Shown here piece by piece: positions 8,004 through 18,388 of a stretch of 34,128 nucleotides of DNA. The number at the start of each line of letters is the position of its first letter. The first letter of the stretch is position 1. The notes under the pieces were generated by a model. The model was not told where the DNA came from. It worked only from the letters and a program-made list of their open reading frames with translations, and made no database searches. The stretch lies in the NCBI RefSeq assembly GCF_016462415.1, contig NZ_JAEMTF010000013.1, positions 30,970-65,097 of the forward strand, written 5' to 3'. The DNA comes from Williamsia sp. (lineage in GTDB: Bacteria; Actinomycetota; Actinomycetes; Mycobacteriales; Mycobacteriaceae). The position numbers and the translations under genes are program-made.

Positions 8004-9073
8004 CGACTCCTCCTGGCTTGTACGACGAGCAGCCAGATGAGGTAGAGGCCGCCCACCGACACCGTCACCGCGCCGACCGGGAGCTGCGCGGGCGCGACGA
8101 TCTTCTGTGCGACGAGGTCGCTGAACAACAGCAGGAACGCCCCCATCACCGCCGATGAGACCATGCCGACCCCGGGCGCCCCGGTGAGTCGACGGGCCAG
8201 CTGCGGTGCCGCCAACGCGACGAAGGCGATCGGTCCTGCGGCCGCGGTCGCGACGGCCACCAGGATCACCCCGACCACGAAGTAGGCGATGCGGGCTCGC
8301 TCCGGTCGGACGCCGAGCGCACCCGCGGCGTCGTCGCCCATCTGCAGGATCGGCAGCTGCGGACCGATGGCGACAAGGGCCACCAGGGCGATCGCCACGC
8401 ACACGAGCACCGGGTAGAGCTGTCCCCACTCCAACCCGTTGAGTGACCCCTGCTGCCAGATCGACGCCGTGATCGCCTGCTGCAGTTTGATCTTGATGAT
8501 GATCCACTGGTTCACCGAGCTGAGCACGGCACCGATCGCGATACCGACGACGATGAGTCGGAACCCGGCGACGCCGTTCCTGTACGCCAGCGAGTAGACG
8601 ACGGCCGCGGTGATCAGTCCACCGATCATCGCGCCGGCCGCGGTCGTGTAGTAGCTGCCGCCGAGCATGCCGATGGCCACCAGGGCGCCGGTGTAGGCGC
8701 CGATCTCGAAGCCGATGACATCGGGACTGCCCAGCGGGTTACGGGTGAGCGCCTGGAAGATCGCACCCGAGATCCCCAGGGCCGCACCGATCACCAGGGC
8801 GAGCAGGATCCTCGGCATGCGGTAGTCGAGGACGACGACCTGATCGAAGCTGTGGTTCTGTCCGGTCAGGACCTCGATCACGCCCGCGGGCGAGACCGGG
8901 TACTCCCCGACGCCGAGGGCGAAGACCGCCAGCACCAGGGCGCCGACGCCGAGGATCGACAGGACGGTGATGGTGCGCCACGAGGCCCGCAACGACAGCC
9001 GCGGTCCGCGCCGTACGACGACCTGACGTGCGCCGAAATCGACGGGCGGCAGACGTTTCTCGGGCGCGGTCAC
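8000..9073 (-). CDS. FecCD-family iron-siderophore permease (FepG-like)
   Basis: This 357-residue integral membrane protein has about ten predicted helices. It carries the family signatures RMPRILLALVIGAALGISGAIFQALTRNPLGSPD and AAAGPIAFVALAAPQLAR...LPVG in the usual places. It forms the inner-membrane channel for a ferric siderophore together with the permease at 9070-10131 and the ATPase at 7116-8003. The GTG at 9073 overlaps the upstream stop (GTGA), and the stop overlaps the first ATG of the ATPase gene, so expression is coupled. No substrate-binding lipoprotein gene is present in the operon. Confidence 0.95.
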   Translation of the reverse strand: MTAPEKRLPPVDFGARQVVVRRGPRLSLRASWRTITVLSILGVGALVLAVFALGVGEYPVSPAGVIEVLTGQNHSFDQVVVLDYRMPRILLALVIGAALGISGAIFQALTRNPLGSPDVIGFEIGAYTGALVAIGMLGGSYYTTAAGAMIGGLITAAVVYSLAYRNGVAGFRLIVVGIAIGAVLSSVNQWIIIKIKLQQAITASIWQQGSLNGLEWGQLYPVLVCVAIALVALVAIGPQLPILQMGDDAAGALGVRPERARIAYFVVGVILVAVATAAAGPIAFVALAAPQLARRLTGAPGVGMVSSAVMGAFLLLFSDLVAQKIVAPAQLPVGAVTVSVGGLYLIWLLVVQARRSR

Positions 9074-10131
9074 AGGCCGGTCGCATTCGAACGACGGATG
9101 AGCCAGATCAGTACGGGCGCGCCGACGAACGCGGTGACGATGCCGACCGGCAGTTCACCCGGCGGGATGACGACCCGACCGACGATGTCGGCGGCGAGCA
9201 TGAGCGACGGCGCGGCGAACACGCAGTAGGCACAGATCCAGCGCCAGTCCGGGCCGGTGAACCAGCGCACGGCGTGCGGCACCATCAGTCCGACGAACCC
9301 GATCGGCCCGGCCGCCGCGGTGGCCGACCCCGCGAGCAGTGTCACCGCGACCAGCCCGAGCACCCTTGTGCGGCGCACGTTCCCGCCCATCGCGGCGGCG
9401 AGGTCGTCGCCCAGCGCGACCGCGTTGAGGGAGCGGCTGACGAAGATCGACAGCACCACACCGACGACGACGAACGGCAGGATCACCCACACCACCGACA
9501 TCGGACGGCCGTCGAACGCGCCGGCGTCCCAGAAACGCAGTTGGTCGAAGGCACGCGGGTTGCGCAGCCGGATCGTGTAGCCGACGCCGTCCATCACGGC
9601 GCCGATGGCGACACCGGCGAGCAACACCCGCACCGGGGTGGCCTCGGCGCGGCCGGTCATGCCCACCAGGAAGACGAACACCATCGACACCAGGGCGCCG
9701 ATGAACGCGAACCAGATGTAGGACATCACCGACGTCAGGCCGAGGAAGGCGATCGCCGACACCACGAACAGGCTCGCGCCCGAATTGATCCCGAGGATCT
9801 GGGTGTCGGCCAGCGGGTTGCGGGTGACGCCCTGGATCAGGGCACCGCACAGACCGAGGGCGAGGCCCACGACGATGCCCAGGATGGTGCGCGGGATCCG
9901 TAGATCGTGCACGATCCACTCGTTGCCGGTGTCGGTGTAGTTCGTCAGGGCACGCCACACCGTGCCGAGCCCGACGGACTGCGTTCCGATGGCGAGACTG
10001 AGCACGCACATGACCACGAGGACCCCGACGGCCACGAGAAGACCGGACCAGCGGCGACGCCCGAGGTCGGTCGGTGCGCTGCCCCCGGATTCGGGGGCAG
10101 CGAGATCGGACGGACCCAGGGTCGACACCAC
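9070..10131 (-). CDS. FecCD-family iron-siderophore permease (FepD-like)
   Basis: This 353-residue polytopic membrane protein has a cytosolic N-terminus of about 25 residues. It carries the FecCD signatures LRIPRTILGIVVGLALGLCGALIQGVTRNPLAD and AAAGPIGFVGLMVPHAVR...PPGELPVG. It pairs with the downstream FepG-like permease as a heterodimeric channel. The start is a GTG at 10131, 9 bp after the reductase stop. I see no strong ribosome site, so translational coupling is likely. A second GTG follows directly at 10128. Confidence 0.94.
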   Translation of the reverse strand: MVSTLGPSDLAAPESGGSAPTDLGRRRWSGLLVAVGVLVVMCVLSLAIGTQSVGLGTVWRALTNYTDTGNEWIVHDLRIPRTILGIVVGLALGLCGALIQGVTRNPLADTQILGINSGASLFVVSAIAFLGLTSVMSYIWFAFIGALVSMVFVFLVGMTGRAEATPVRVLLAGVAIGAVMDGVGYTIRLRNPRAFDQLRFWDAGAFDGRPMSVVWVILPFVVVGVVLSIFVSRSLNAVALGDDLAAAMGGNVRRTRVLGLVAVTLLAGSATAAAGPIGFVGLMVPHAVRWFTGPDWRWICAYCVFAAPSLMLAADIVGRVVIPPGELPVGIVTAFVGAPVLIWLIRRSNATGL

Positions 10132-10140
10132 GCGCGATGC

Positions 10141-11019
10141 CTACAGACCCGCGCGCTCGAGCGCGAGGTCGAATTCCTCCGAGGCGACCTTGTCGCCCTT
10201 GCCGTCGGCCAACGCGCGCTCGTACACCGCGACCAGCTCATCGCTCATCGACTCGAACTTGCGGTCCCAGGTCTCGGAGTCGAACCGCCAATAGCCGATG
10301 ATGTCGAACTGCGCGGCGGTGAAACCGTGGTCGGACCGCAGCCGTTTGCGGATCTGCCGCGACGGCAGGGCCTCGCCGGCGAACCAGCAGTAGCCGCGAC
10401 CCTCGGGATGGACGAAGTCGCCGACCAGGGTGGTGAGCGCACTCTCGGCGTATCCGTTGCCGGTGCCCACCGATGTCACCATCTCGACGCCCTCACGGCG
10501 GGGGAGGTAGGCCAGATCAGAGTCGTCGCCGACCTCGACGATCGCCGTCGCGCACGTTCCCTCGGGCAGTTCGTCGATGATGCGCGCCACCGCGGGCAGA
10601 CCCGAGAGGTCGGCGACCAGCAGCTGCCAGTCGGCGTCGGCGGGGGGTCGGTACCAACTCCGGGCGTGCGCGAGAACCACCTGGTCGCCGCGGTGCACCG
10701 AACGGACCCAGTCGCTCGCGATCCCGCGTTCGTGCAGGACGAAGTCGACGGTGATCTGCCGCGGACCCGGCCCGCGCAGACGGACGGTGTAGTTGCGGCC
10801 GGGCGGTGCTGTGTCGGCGTCGAAGTAGGCCCATACGCCGTCACGCTCTTCCATCGCCGGCGGGCAGTTCTCCCCGCTGCGCGGAAAGTAGATCCCGACG
10901 GCGTCGTCACCGGAATCGGGCAGACCCAGATCGGCGAGGTCGGGAACGTCGAACACGACTCGGCGAAGGCGTGGGGTCAGGTCGGTGATGGCCACGACGG
11001 CTCCGAACACGGTTCCCAT
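10141..11019 (-). CDS. Siderophore-interacting protein (FAD/NAD(P)H ferric-siderophore reductase)
   Basis: This 292-residue ViuB/SIP-type flavoprotein has an N-terminal FAD-binding barrel with RNYTVR near residue 75, the usual RxYTxR flavin motif. A C-terminal SIP NAD(P)H domain contains YCWFAGEA and the IGYWR-like end typical of these reductases. It reduces imported ferric siderophore in the cytosol to release Fe(II). It is the first gene of a six-gene leftward operon. The ATG at 11019 lies immediately downstream of an iron-box-like half site, so iron repression and a short or absent 5' leader are likely. Confidence 0.94.
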   Translation of the reverse strand: MGTVFGAVVAITDLTPRLRRVVFDVPDLADLGLPDSGDDAVGIYFPRSGENCPPAMEERDGVWAYFDADTAPPGRNYTVRLRGPGPRQITVDFVLHERGIASDWVRSVHRGDQVVLAHARSWYRPPADADWQLLVADLSGLPAVARIIDELPEGTCATAIVEVGDDSDLAYLPRREGVEMVTSVGTGNGYAESALTTLVGDFVHPEGRGYCWFAGEALPSRQIRKRLRSDHGFTAAQFDIIGYWRFDSETWDRKFESMSDELVAVYERALADGKGDKVASEEFDLALERAGL

Positions 11020-11020
11020 G

Positions 11021-11040
11021 AAACGAAGGCTACCCTTAGT
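11021..11040 (-). promoter_or_regulatory. Weak iron-box-like site before the siderophore reductase operon
   Basis: On the plus strand GGCTACCCTTAG (11028-11039) matches the right half of the iron-box consensus (GGCTAACCTWA) with one mismatch. The other half is poor, giving roughly 11 of 19 overall. Its place directly before the ATG of an iron-uptake operon supports function more than the score does. Confidence 0.4.
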
Positions 11041-11087
11041 TCGTGAGCGTTCGACAGTCGGCCGACCGAGTGCACCGAGATGTGGGC

Positions 11088-11143
11088 AAGAAAAAGCTTC
11101 GACCGAGCTGCCGGGTCGGGGGTCTGGCAGCTCAGCCGAAGCT
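11088..11143 (-). terminator. Strong Rho-independent terminator
   Basis: AGCTTCG (11095-11101) pairs with CGAAGCT (11137-11143), and inside it GAGCTGCC (11105-11112) pairs with GGCAGCTC (11126-11133). A 3-nt internal loop separates the helices and the apical loop is 13 nt. Read leftward, the hairpin runs directly into TTTTTCTTG. It separates fadA2 (or the candidate sRNA) from the iron-regulated operon. Confidence 0.85.
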
Positions 11144-11184
11144 GTCTTGGATATCGAGTGACGCCGGTCTGGCGTTACACATTT
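11088..11184 (-). ncRNA. Candidate small RNA with two hairpins and intrinsic terminator
   Basis: On the minus strand TTGCGC (11220-11215) and AATAAT (11196-11191), 18 bp apart, form a good sigma-70-type promoter in this GC-rich genome. About 7 bp downstream a transcript would begin near 11184. It would fold an 8-bp hairpin (11158-11178, one G-U pair), pass a short linker, and end in a strong hairpin with a U-tract. There is no convincing ORF. It may instead be only the 3' end of the fadA2 transcript. Confidence 0.35.
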
Positions 11185-11266
11185 CCTGAAATTATTTTTC
11201 TGGTGCCGTCACCTGCGCAAACCCCTCGGAAGTCACGTCGCGCAGACCACGGTCACCGATGGGCGA

Positions 11267-12598
11267 TCAGGCCTCGACGATGGCCGTGACGCCCTGTCCA
11301 CCTGCAGCACAGATCGAGATCAGTGCGCGGCCGCCACCGTTTGCGTGCAGCTGCTTGGCCGTCTGGGCGACGATGCGTCCGCCGGTCGCGGCGAACGGGT
11401 GACCGGCCGCCAGCGACGATCCGTTGACGTTGAGCTTCGTACGGTCGATCGAGCCCAGGGCGGCGTCGAGACCGAGACGGCCCTTGCAGTACTCGTCGGA
11501 CTCGAACGCGGCGAGCGTGCAGAGCACGACCGAGGCGAATGCCTCGTGGATCTCGTAGTAGTCGAAGTCCTGCAGCGTGAGGCCGTTGCGCTCGAGCAGA
11601 CGCGGGATCGCGTAGGTGGGCGCCATCAGAAGGCCGTCGGGGCCGTTGATGTAGTCCACCGCGGCGGTTTCGACGTCCACCAGGTGCGCCAGCACCGGCA
11701 GGTTCTTCTCCGCGGCCCACTCATCGCTGGACAGCAGCACCGCCGACGCACCGTCGGTGAGCGGCGTGGAGTTGCCCGCGGTCATCGTCGCGTCGCCGAG
11801 TCCGACACCGAAGACCGGCTTGAGCTTCGCCAGCTTCTCCACCGAGCTGTCCGGACGCAGGTTCTCGTCACGGGTCAGGCCCAGGAACGGGGTGATCAGG
11901 TCGTCGAAGAAGCCTGCGTCGTACGCCTTGGCCATGTTCTGGTGGCTGGCCGCGGCGAGCGCGTCCTGATCGGCGCGCTTGATGCCGAACTCCTTGGCCG
12001 TGATGGCGGCGTGGTCACCCATCGACATGCCGGTGCGCGGCTCGCCGTTCTTGGGGATCTCGATGCCGATCTTGGGCAGCAGTGCAGCGATCGCCTTGAG
12101 GCGGTCGCCGGTGCTGCGGGCCCGGTTGACCTCGAGCAGCGCCTTGCGCAGCGGCTCGGAGACGCCGATCGGCGCGTCCGAGGTGGTGTCGACGCCGCCG
12201 CCGATTCCGGCGTCGTACTTGCCGGTCGCGATGCCGTCGGCGACGAGCGAGATGGCCGAGAGGCCGGTGCCGCAGGCGTGCTGGACGTCGATGCCCGGGG
12301 TGTACGGCGACAGGGCCGACCCGAGGACGGACTCGCGAATGAGGTTGAAGTCGCGCGAGTGCTTGAGGACGGCACCGCCTGCGACCATGCCCAGACGCTC
12401 ACCCTGCAGACCGAAACGGCTCACGAGGCCGTTGAGGGTGGCGGTGAACATGTCCTGGTTGCTGGCCTTGGCGTACGCCTTGTCCTGGCGGGCGAACGGG
12501 ATGCGGTTGCCGCCGACGATCGCGACCGGCCGAACCGTCTTCGCCTTGGCGGCGCTGGACTTGGCTCGAGTGCTCTTGGATGTTCCTGCTGTTGCCAC
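11267..12598 (-). CDS. fadA2: Thiolase / acetyl-CoA acyltransferase (FadA2/FadI-like)
   Basis: This 443-residue thiolase has nucleophile Cys109 (VQHACGTGLSAIS), the EIHEAF active-site His near 350, and the C-terminal ICAAGGQG acid/base Cys near 430. Thiolases cleave 3-ketoacyl-CoA in beta-oxidation or run the reverse condensation. A basic Ala/Lys/Ser N-terminal tail of about 20 residues precedes the domain. The gene is divergent from fabG4-htdX, as Rv0243 is from Rv0242c-Rv0241c in M. tuberculosis, which supports the FadA2 name. The ATG at 12598 lies 41 bp from an operator-like site at 12640-12659. Transcription probably ends at 11088-11143. Confidence 0.95.
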   Translation of the reverse strand: MATAGTSKSTRAKSSAAKAKTVRPVAIVGGNRIPFARQDKAYAKASNQDMFTATLNGLVSRFGLQGERLGMVAGGAVLKHSRDFNLIRESVLGSALSPYTPGIDVQHACGTGLSAISLVADGIATGKYDAGIGGGVDTTSDAPIGVSEPLRKALLEVNRARSTGDRLKAIAALLPKIGIEIPKNGEPRTGMSMGDHAAITAKEFGIKRADQDALAAASHQNMAKAYDAGFFDDLITPFLGLTRDENLRPDSSVEKLAKLKPVFGVGLGDATMTAGNSTPLTDGASAVLLSSDEWAAEKNLPVLAHLVDVETAAVDYINGPDGLLMAPTYAIPRLLERNGLTLQDFDYYEIHEAFASVVLCTLAAFESDEYCKGRLGLDAALGSIDRTKLNVNGSSLAAGHPFAATGGRIVAQTAKQLHANGGGRALISICAAGGQGVTAIVEA

Positions 12599-12639
12599 TG
12601 CTGATCTCCCCGGGTGTCGGATGGAAGCTATAGCGTATT

Positions 12640-12659
12640 CTTACTCGCGAGTAAGTTAC
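12640..12659. promoter_or_regulatory. TetR-type operator in the fadA2/fabG4 divergent promoter
   Basis: The sequence is CTTAC-TCGCGA-GTAAG followed by TTAC. The first 16 bases are a perfect palindrome. The same CTTAC-N6-GTAAGTTAC pattern recurs at 23905-23924 beside the Rv0238-like TetR gene. It sits 41 bp from the fadA2 start and 76 bp from the fabG4 start, well placed to repress both. Confidence 0.75.
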
Positions 12660-12735
12660 TTGTCGAACCCCGCCGGGTGCCAATGCGCAACCGCCGGGTG
12701 GGGTGGGGAAAACCAAACCAACAAGGAGTCATGAC

Positions 12736-14091
12736 GTGGCAAACACCGGCCTGTACTCGCAATTCGTTCATTCGCTTCCGGGCGCGTTCATCGCCAAGCA
12801 GGCGGGCCTGCCCGTGCCGCCGCCGCTGCGTCGGTACAAGCCGTCCGACCCGGCGCTGACCGGTCCGGTCCTGCTGGGCGGATCCGGGCGACTGATCGAG
12901 CCGCTGCGTGAGCTGCTCGACACCCCCGACTACGAGGTGATCCACAACAACGTCACCGGGAAGTCGGCCGACAAGTTCGGCGCCGTGGTCCTCGACGCCA
13001 CCGGCATCACCTCCCCTGCCGATCTGAAGGAGCTCTACGAGTTCTTCACCCCGACGCTGCGGTCGGTCACGCCGTCCGCGCGTTTCCTGGTCCTGGGCAC
13101 CACCCCCGAGCTGATCACCGACCCGAACGAGCGCATCGCGCAGCGCGCACTCGAGGGCTTCACCCGCTCGCTGGGCAAGGAGCTCCTCAAGGGTGCCACC
13201 GTGCAGCTCGTCTACGTCGCGCCCGACGCCCCGACCGGCCTGTCCGGTCTGGAGTCGACCGTCCGCTTCATCCTCTCGGCCAAGTCGACCTTCGTCGACG
13301 CGCAGGTCATCCGCATCGGAACCGGTGAGGCCACCCCGCCGGCGAACTGGGACAAGCCGCTCGAGGGCCGTGTCGCCGTCGTCACCGGTGCCGCGCGCGG
13401 CATCGGCGCGACCATCGCCGAGGTCCTCGCCCGCGATGGCGCACACGTCATCGTCGCCGACATCCCGGCCGCCGGTGAGGCGCTGTCGAAGACCGCGAAC
13501 AAGGTCAAGGGCACCGCGTTCCCCGTCGACGTGACCGCCGCCGATGCGGGCGCGACGCTGGCCGAGCTGGCCAAGGAGCGCTTCGGCGGCATCGACATCA
13601 TCGTCAACAACGCAGGCATCACCCGCGACAAGCTGCTCGCCAACATGGACGCCTCGCGCTGGGACTCGGTCATCGCCGTGAACCTGCTGGCACCGCAGAA
13701 GCTGGTCGACGACCTCATCGCCGCCGACGCACTGAAGTCCGGTGGCGCGGTCATCGACGTCTCGTCGATCGCGGGCATCGCGGGCAACCGCGGTCAGACC
13801 AACTACGGCACCTCGAAGGCCGGCGTCATCGGCCTGGTCGACGCCTACGCGCCGATCCTCGCCGAGAAGGGCATCACCATCAACGCGGTGGCCCCCGGCT
13901 TCATCGAGACCGCCATGACCGCCGCGATCCCGCTGGCCACCCGTGAGGCGGGGCGCCTGATGAGCTCGCTGCAGCAGGGCGGTCAGACCGTCGACGTCGC
14001 CGAGACCGTGGCGTACTTCGCGAGCCCGGCGTCGTCGGCCGTGACCGGCAACGTGGTCCGCGTGTGCGGCCAGGCCCTGCTGGGTGCCTGA
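12736..14091 (+). CDS. fabG4: High-molecular-weight 3-ketoacyl reductase FabG4
   Basis: This 451-residue SDR has an extra N-terminal domain of about 210 residues, the mark of mycobacterial FabG4 (Rv0242c, of similar length). The C-terminal half has the nucleotide motif TGAARGIG (217-224), NNAG (291-294), the catalytic DVSS (Ser343/344), Tyr357 and Lys361. It reduces 3-ketoacyl thioesters, with CoA esters and NADH reported for the family. The GTG at 12736 follows AAGGAG (12723-12728) by 7 bp and gives [16 protein letters not shown]; the upstream in-frame start at 12703 lacks support. The next gene, htdX, starts one base after its stop. Regulation through the operator at 12640-12659 is likely. 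Confidence 0.95.
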   Translation: MANTGLYSQFVHSLPGAFIAKQAGLPVPPPLRRYKPSDPALTGPVLLGGSGRLIEPLRELLDTPDYEVIHNNVTGKSADKFGAVVLDATGITSPADLKELYEFFTPTLRSVTPSARFLVLGTTPELITDPNERIAQRALEGFTRSLGKELLKGATVQLVYVAPDAPTGLSGLESTVRFILSAKSTFVDAQVIRIGTGEATPPANWDKPLEGRVAVVTGAARGIGATIAEVLARDGAHVIVADIPAAGEALSKTANKVKGTAFPVDVTAADAGATLAELAKERFGGIDIIVNNAGITRDKLLANMDASRWDSVIAVNLLAPQKLVDDLIAADALKSGGAVIDVSSIAGIAGNRGQTNYGTSKAGVIGLVDAYAPILAEKGITINAVAPGFIETAMTAAIPLATREAGRLMSSLQQGGQTVDVAETVAYFASPASSAVTGNVVRVCGQALLGA

Positions 14092-14092
14092 G

Positions 14093-14986
14093 ATGGCAAC
14101 CGTCGCACTCACCCGCCTCCCGGCGACCTCGGACGTCTACCGCAGTGCGGTGCTCGGGATGCTTCCCGGCATCGGCAAGAGCGGTCCGGTCCGGCCCGAC
14201 GCCTCTCTGCCCGACACCGTCTACACGGTGTCGAACCTGACCACCGACGCCGACCAGGTCCGGGCGTACTGCTCGGCGACCGGCCTGCAGTTCGGTGAGT
14301 TCCTGCCGCTGACGTTCCCGTTCGTCGCACAGTTCCCACTGATGATGCAGACCATGGTCGCCCGGGACTTCCCGTTCGGCGCGGTCGGTTCGGTGCATCT
14401 GGAGAACCGCATCCACCGACTGCGGCCGATCTCGATCGGCGAGCCGCTGTCGATCGCGACGCACGCGGAGAAGCTGCGCGAGCACCGCAAGGGCATCCTC
14501 GTCGACGTGGTCAGCCGTATCAGCGTGGGCACCGAGCTGGTGACCGAGCAGGTCTCGACGCTGCTGAGCCAGCAGCGCACGAGCCTGTCCGACGGCGAGC
14601 GGTCCGCCCCGCCGAAGGATCATCGGCCGCCGGCACCGGATGTGTCGCTCGCGGTGGACCTCGGGCGCATCCGTGCGTACGCCGGGGCCAGCGGTGACCG
14701 GAACCCGATCCACATGGCCAACCTGACCGCCAAGGCGTTCGGTTTCCCGCGTGCCATCGCGCACGGGATGTGGACCGCAGCAGCGATTCTGGGCAGCATC
14801 GAGGCACACCTGCCCGGCAATGTCGTCTACGAGGCGAAGTTCGGCAAACCGATCCTGTTGCCCGCCAAGGTCAACGGCTACGTCGACGCGGTCGATGGCA
14901 AGTCGGGCACGTCGGGTTACGACGTGTCGGTGCTCAACCGCAGCAAGGGCTACCCGCACCTGACCGGGACCCTGCGCGGCGCCTGA
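14093..14986 (+). CDS. htdX: MaoC-like (R)-3-hydroxyacyl dehydratase HtdX
   Basis: This 297-residue double-hotdog protein has the hydratase-2 motif YAGASGDRNPIH near residues 196-207, holding the catalytic Asp and His, followed by FPRAIAHGM. An N-terminal hotdog-like half precedes it. It hydrates or dehydrates trans-2-enoyl and (R)-3-hydroxyacyl thioesters. The order fabG4-htdX divergent from fadA2 is that of Rv0242c-Rv0241c. The ATG at 14093 is one base after the fabG4 stop. FabG4, HtdX and FadA2 together could run part of a beta-oxidation-like or reverse elongation cycle. A terminator follows at 15003. Confidence 0.93.
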   Translation: MATVALTRLPATSDVYRSAVLGMLPGIGKSGPVRPDASLPDTVYTVSNLTTDADQVRAYCSATGLQFGEFLPLTFPFVAQFPLMMQTMVARDFPFGAVGSVHLENRIHRLRPISIGEPLSIATHAEKLREHRKGILVDVVSRISVGTELVTEQVSTLLSQQRTSLSDGERSAPPKDHRPPAPDVSLAVDLGRIRAYAGASGDRNPIHMANLTAKAFGFPRAIAHGMWTAAAILGSIEAHLPGNVVYEAKFGKPILLPAKVNGYVDAVDGKSGTSGYDVSVLNRSKGYPHLTGTLRGA

Positions 14987-15002
14987 ACCGTTCTCTGTAC
15001 CC

Positions 15003-15040
15003 GAACTCCCCGTCGTGATCTATGTCACGGCGGGGAGTTC
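15003..15040. terminator. Stem-loop terminator after htdX
   Basis: GAACTCCCCG (15003-15012) pairs with CGGGGAGTTC (15031-15040). The stem continues through a T-G wobble into CGTGA/TCACG, giving a 16-bp helix with a 6-nt loop. There is no U-tract, as is common in actinobacteria. It separates htdX from the next gene. Confidence 0.75.
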
Positions 15041-15118
15041 GTGCATCTAGGTTGTTCGTTACGACTACACAATCACTGAGCTCGAAGACGTCGGGCCGAT
15101 CACGAAGGAGTGAGTTCC

Positions 15119-15664
15119 ATGGCTGCAGATTTCATCGACAAGGCACAGAACAAGGCGCAGGAAGTCGCCGGCGAGGCGAAGAAGGCGGTCGGTGACGCCA
15201 CCGACAACGACGACCTCAAGGCCGAGGGCACCGCCGACAAGGCCGGCGCCAAGACCAAGCAGGCCGGCGCCAAGGTCTCCGATGCCGCCGAGGATGCCAA
15301 GGACGCCGCCTCGGACGTCGCCGACGAGGCGAAGGACAAGGCCGAGGACGTCAAGGCCAAGGCCGAAGACGCCGCGCAGGACGCCAAGGAGCAGGCCAAG
15401 GACGTCGCCCAGGACGCGAAGGTCAAGGCAGACGAGGTCGCCGACAAGGCGAAGGACGCTGCCGCCGACGCGAAGGCCCAGGCCAAGGACGTCGCGCAGA
15501 GCGCAGAGAAGAAGGCGAACGAGGTGGCCGACAAGGTCGCGTCGAACATCCGCAGCATCAACAGCCGCGACGTGGAGAAGGCCGCCACCAGCCCGGCCCT
15601 CATCGCAGGTGTCGTGGCGGTCATCGCCGGCATCATCGCGGCGATCGTGATCAAGCGCCGCTGA
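15119..15664 (+). CDS. CsbD/LEA-like amphipathic repeat protein with C-terminal membrane anchor
   Basis: This 181-residue protein consists almost wholly of Ala, Lys, Asp and Glu. The first ~55 residues resemble CsbD stress proteins (KAQNKAQEVAGEAKKAVGDA, then DDLKAEGTADKAG). Residues ~55-145 are degenerate 11-residue repeats of the LEA/apolipoprotein kind (KAEDVKAKAED, QAKDVAQDAKV, KAKDAAADAKA), predicting a long amphipathic helix. It ends with a hydrophobic helix (SPALIAGVVAVIAGIIAAIVI) and KRR. That suggests a tail-anchored stress or membrane-coating protein. The ATG at 15119 follows GAAGGAG by 8 bp. It is monocistronic between two terminators. The function is inferred from composition. Confidence 0.85.
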   Translation: MAADFIDKAQNKAQEVAGEAKKAVGDATDNDDLKAEGTADKAGAKTKQAGAKVSDAAEDAKDAASDVADEAKDKAEDVKAKAEDAAQDAKEQAKDVAQDAKVKADEVADKAKDAAADAKAQAKDVAQSAEKKANEVADKVASNIRSINSRDVEKAATSPALIAGVVAVIAGIIAAIVIKRR

Positions 15665-15678
15665 TCTCTTCGGCAATC

Positions 15679-17846
<2,168 letters not shown>

Positions 17847-17855
<9 letters not shown>

Positions 17856-18332
17856 CGTCAGGCGCTGTTCGTACGTGCGGACCGCGCCGATCAGGATCCC
17901 GAACACCCGGTGGGCCGTCGCCAGATCGGCCTCGTCGACATCGGCGAGCGCGCCACGGGTGAGTTCGCCGAGCGGACCGAAGAACTCGCGTGCGACCTCC
18001 ATGCCGTGATCGTCGTAGCGCAGGATCACCCGGCGACGATCGTTCGGATCGGGCTCACGGCGGATGTGCCCGGAGCTGATCATCCGCTCGACGAGGTAGG
18101 TCATGGCCGCCGACGACATCCCCAGCGAGCTTCCCAGCCGACCGACGGTCAACGGGGCGCCCTCGACGTCGGCCACCATGATCCGCAACAGGGCCTGGAA
18201 ATCGTTGGCGCCGAGCTCGTGTTGGCCCGCGAACACCCGGCCCAACTGCTCGGACGCGGCCGCGAGGGCGCGCATGTCCGCCGCCATCGCCGACTCGAGT
18301 TCTGCACGTTCCACGTCGGGCAGCCTACCCAC
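17847..18332 (-). CDS. MarR-family transcriptional regulator
   Basis: This 161-residue protein has a winged-helix core: TVGRLGSSLGMSSAAMTYLVERMISSGHIRREPDPNDRRRVILRY holds the recognition helix and the DRR wing. Flanking helices would form the dimer interface. It is divergent from the MMPL transporter gene with about 56 bp between starts, the classic layout of a local repressor of an efflux gene. The GTG at 18332 has GGGAG three bases upstream; a GTG at 18314 is an alternative. The ligand is unknown. Confidence 0.9.
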
Positions 18333-18355
18333 GACTCCCGGATAAGTCTCACTTG

Positions 18356-18368
18356 CTTAACAGTTCAG
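18356..18368. promoter_or_regulatory. Candidate MarR operator
   Basis: CTTAAC-A-GTTCAG is an imperfect palindrome, with arms CTTAAC and GTTCAG differing at one symmetric position. It lies midway between the divergent marR and MMPL starts, just upstream of a -10-like GATTGT. Binding there would block the MMPL promoter. No second copy was found, so support is modest. Confidence 0.4.
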
Positions 18369-18388
18369 TTTCTGAGATTGTCGGTTTC

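Noticed and set aside
15110-15600. Tandem DNA repeat or CRISPR-like array in the Ala/Lys-rich gene
   Set aside because: The periodicity is at the protein level (11-residue amphipathic repeats); DNA units are degenerate and there are no spacers.
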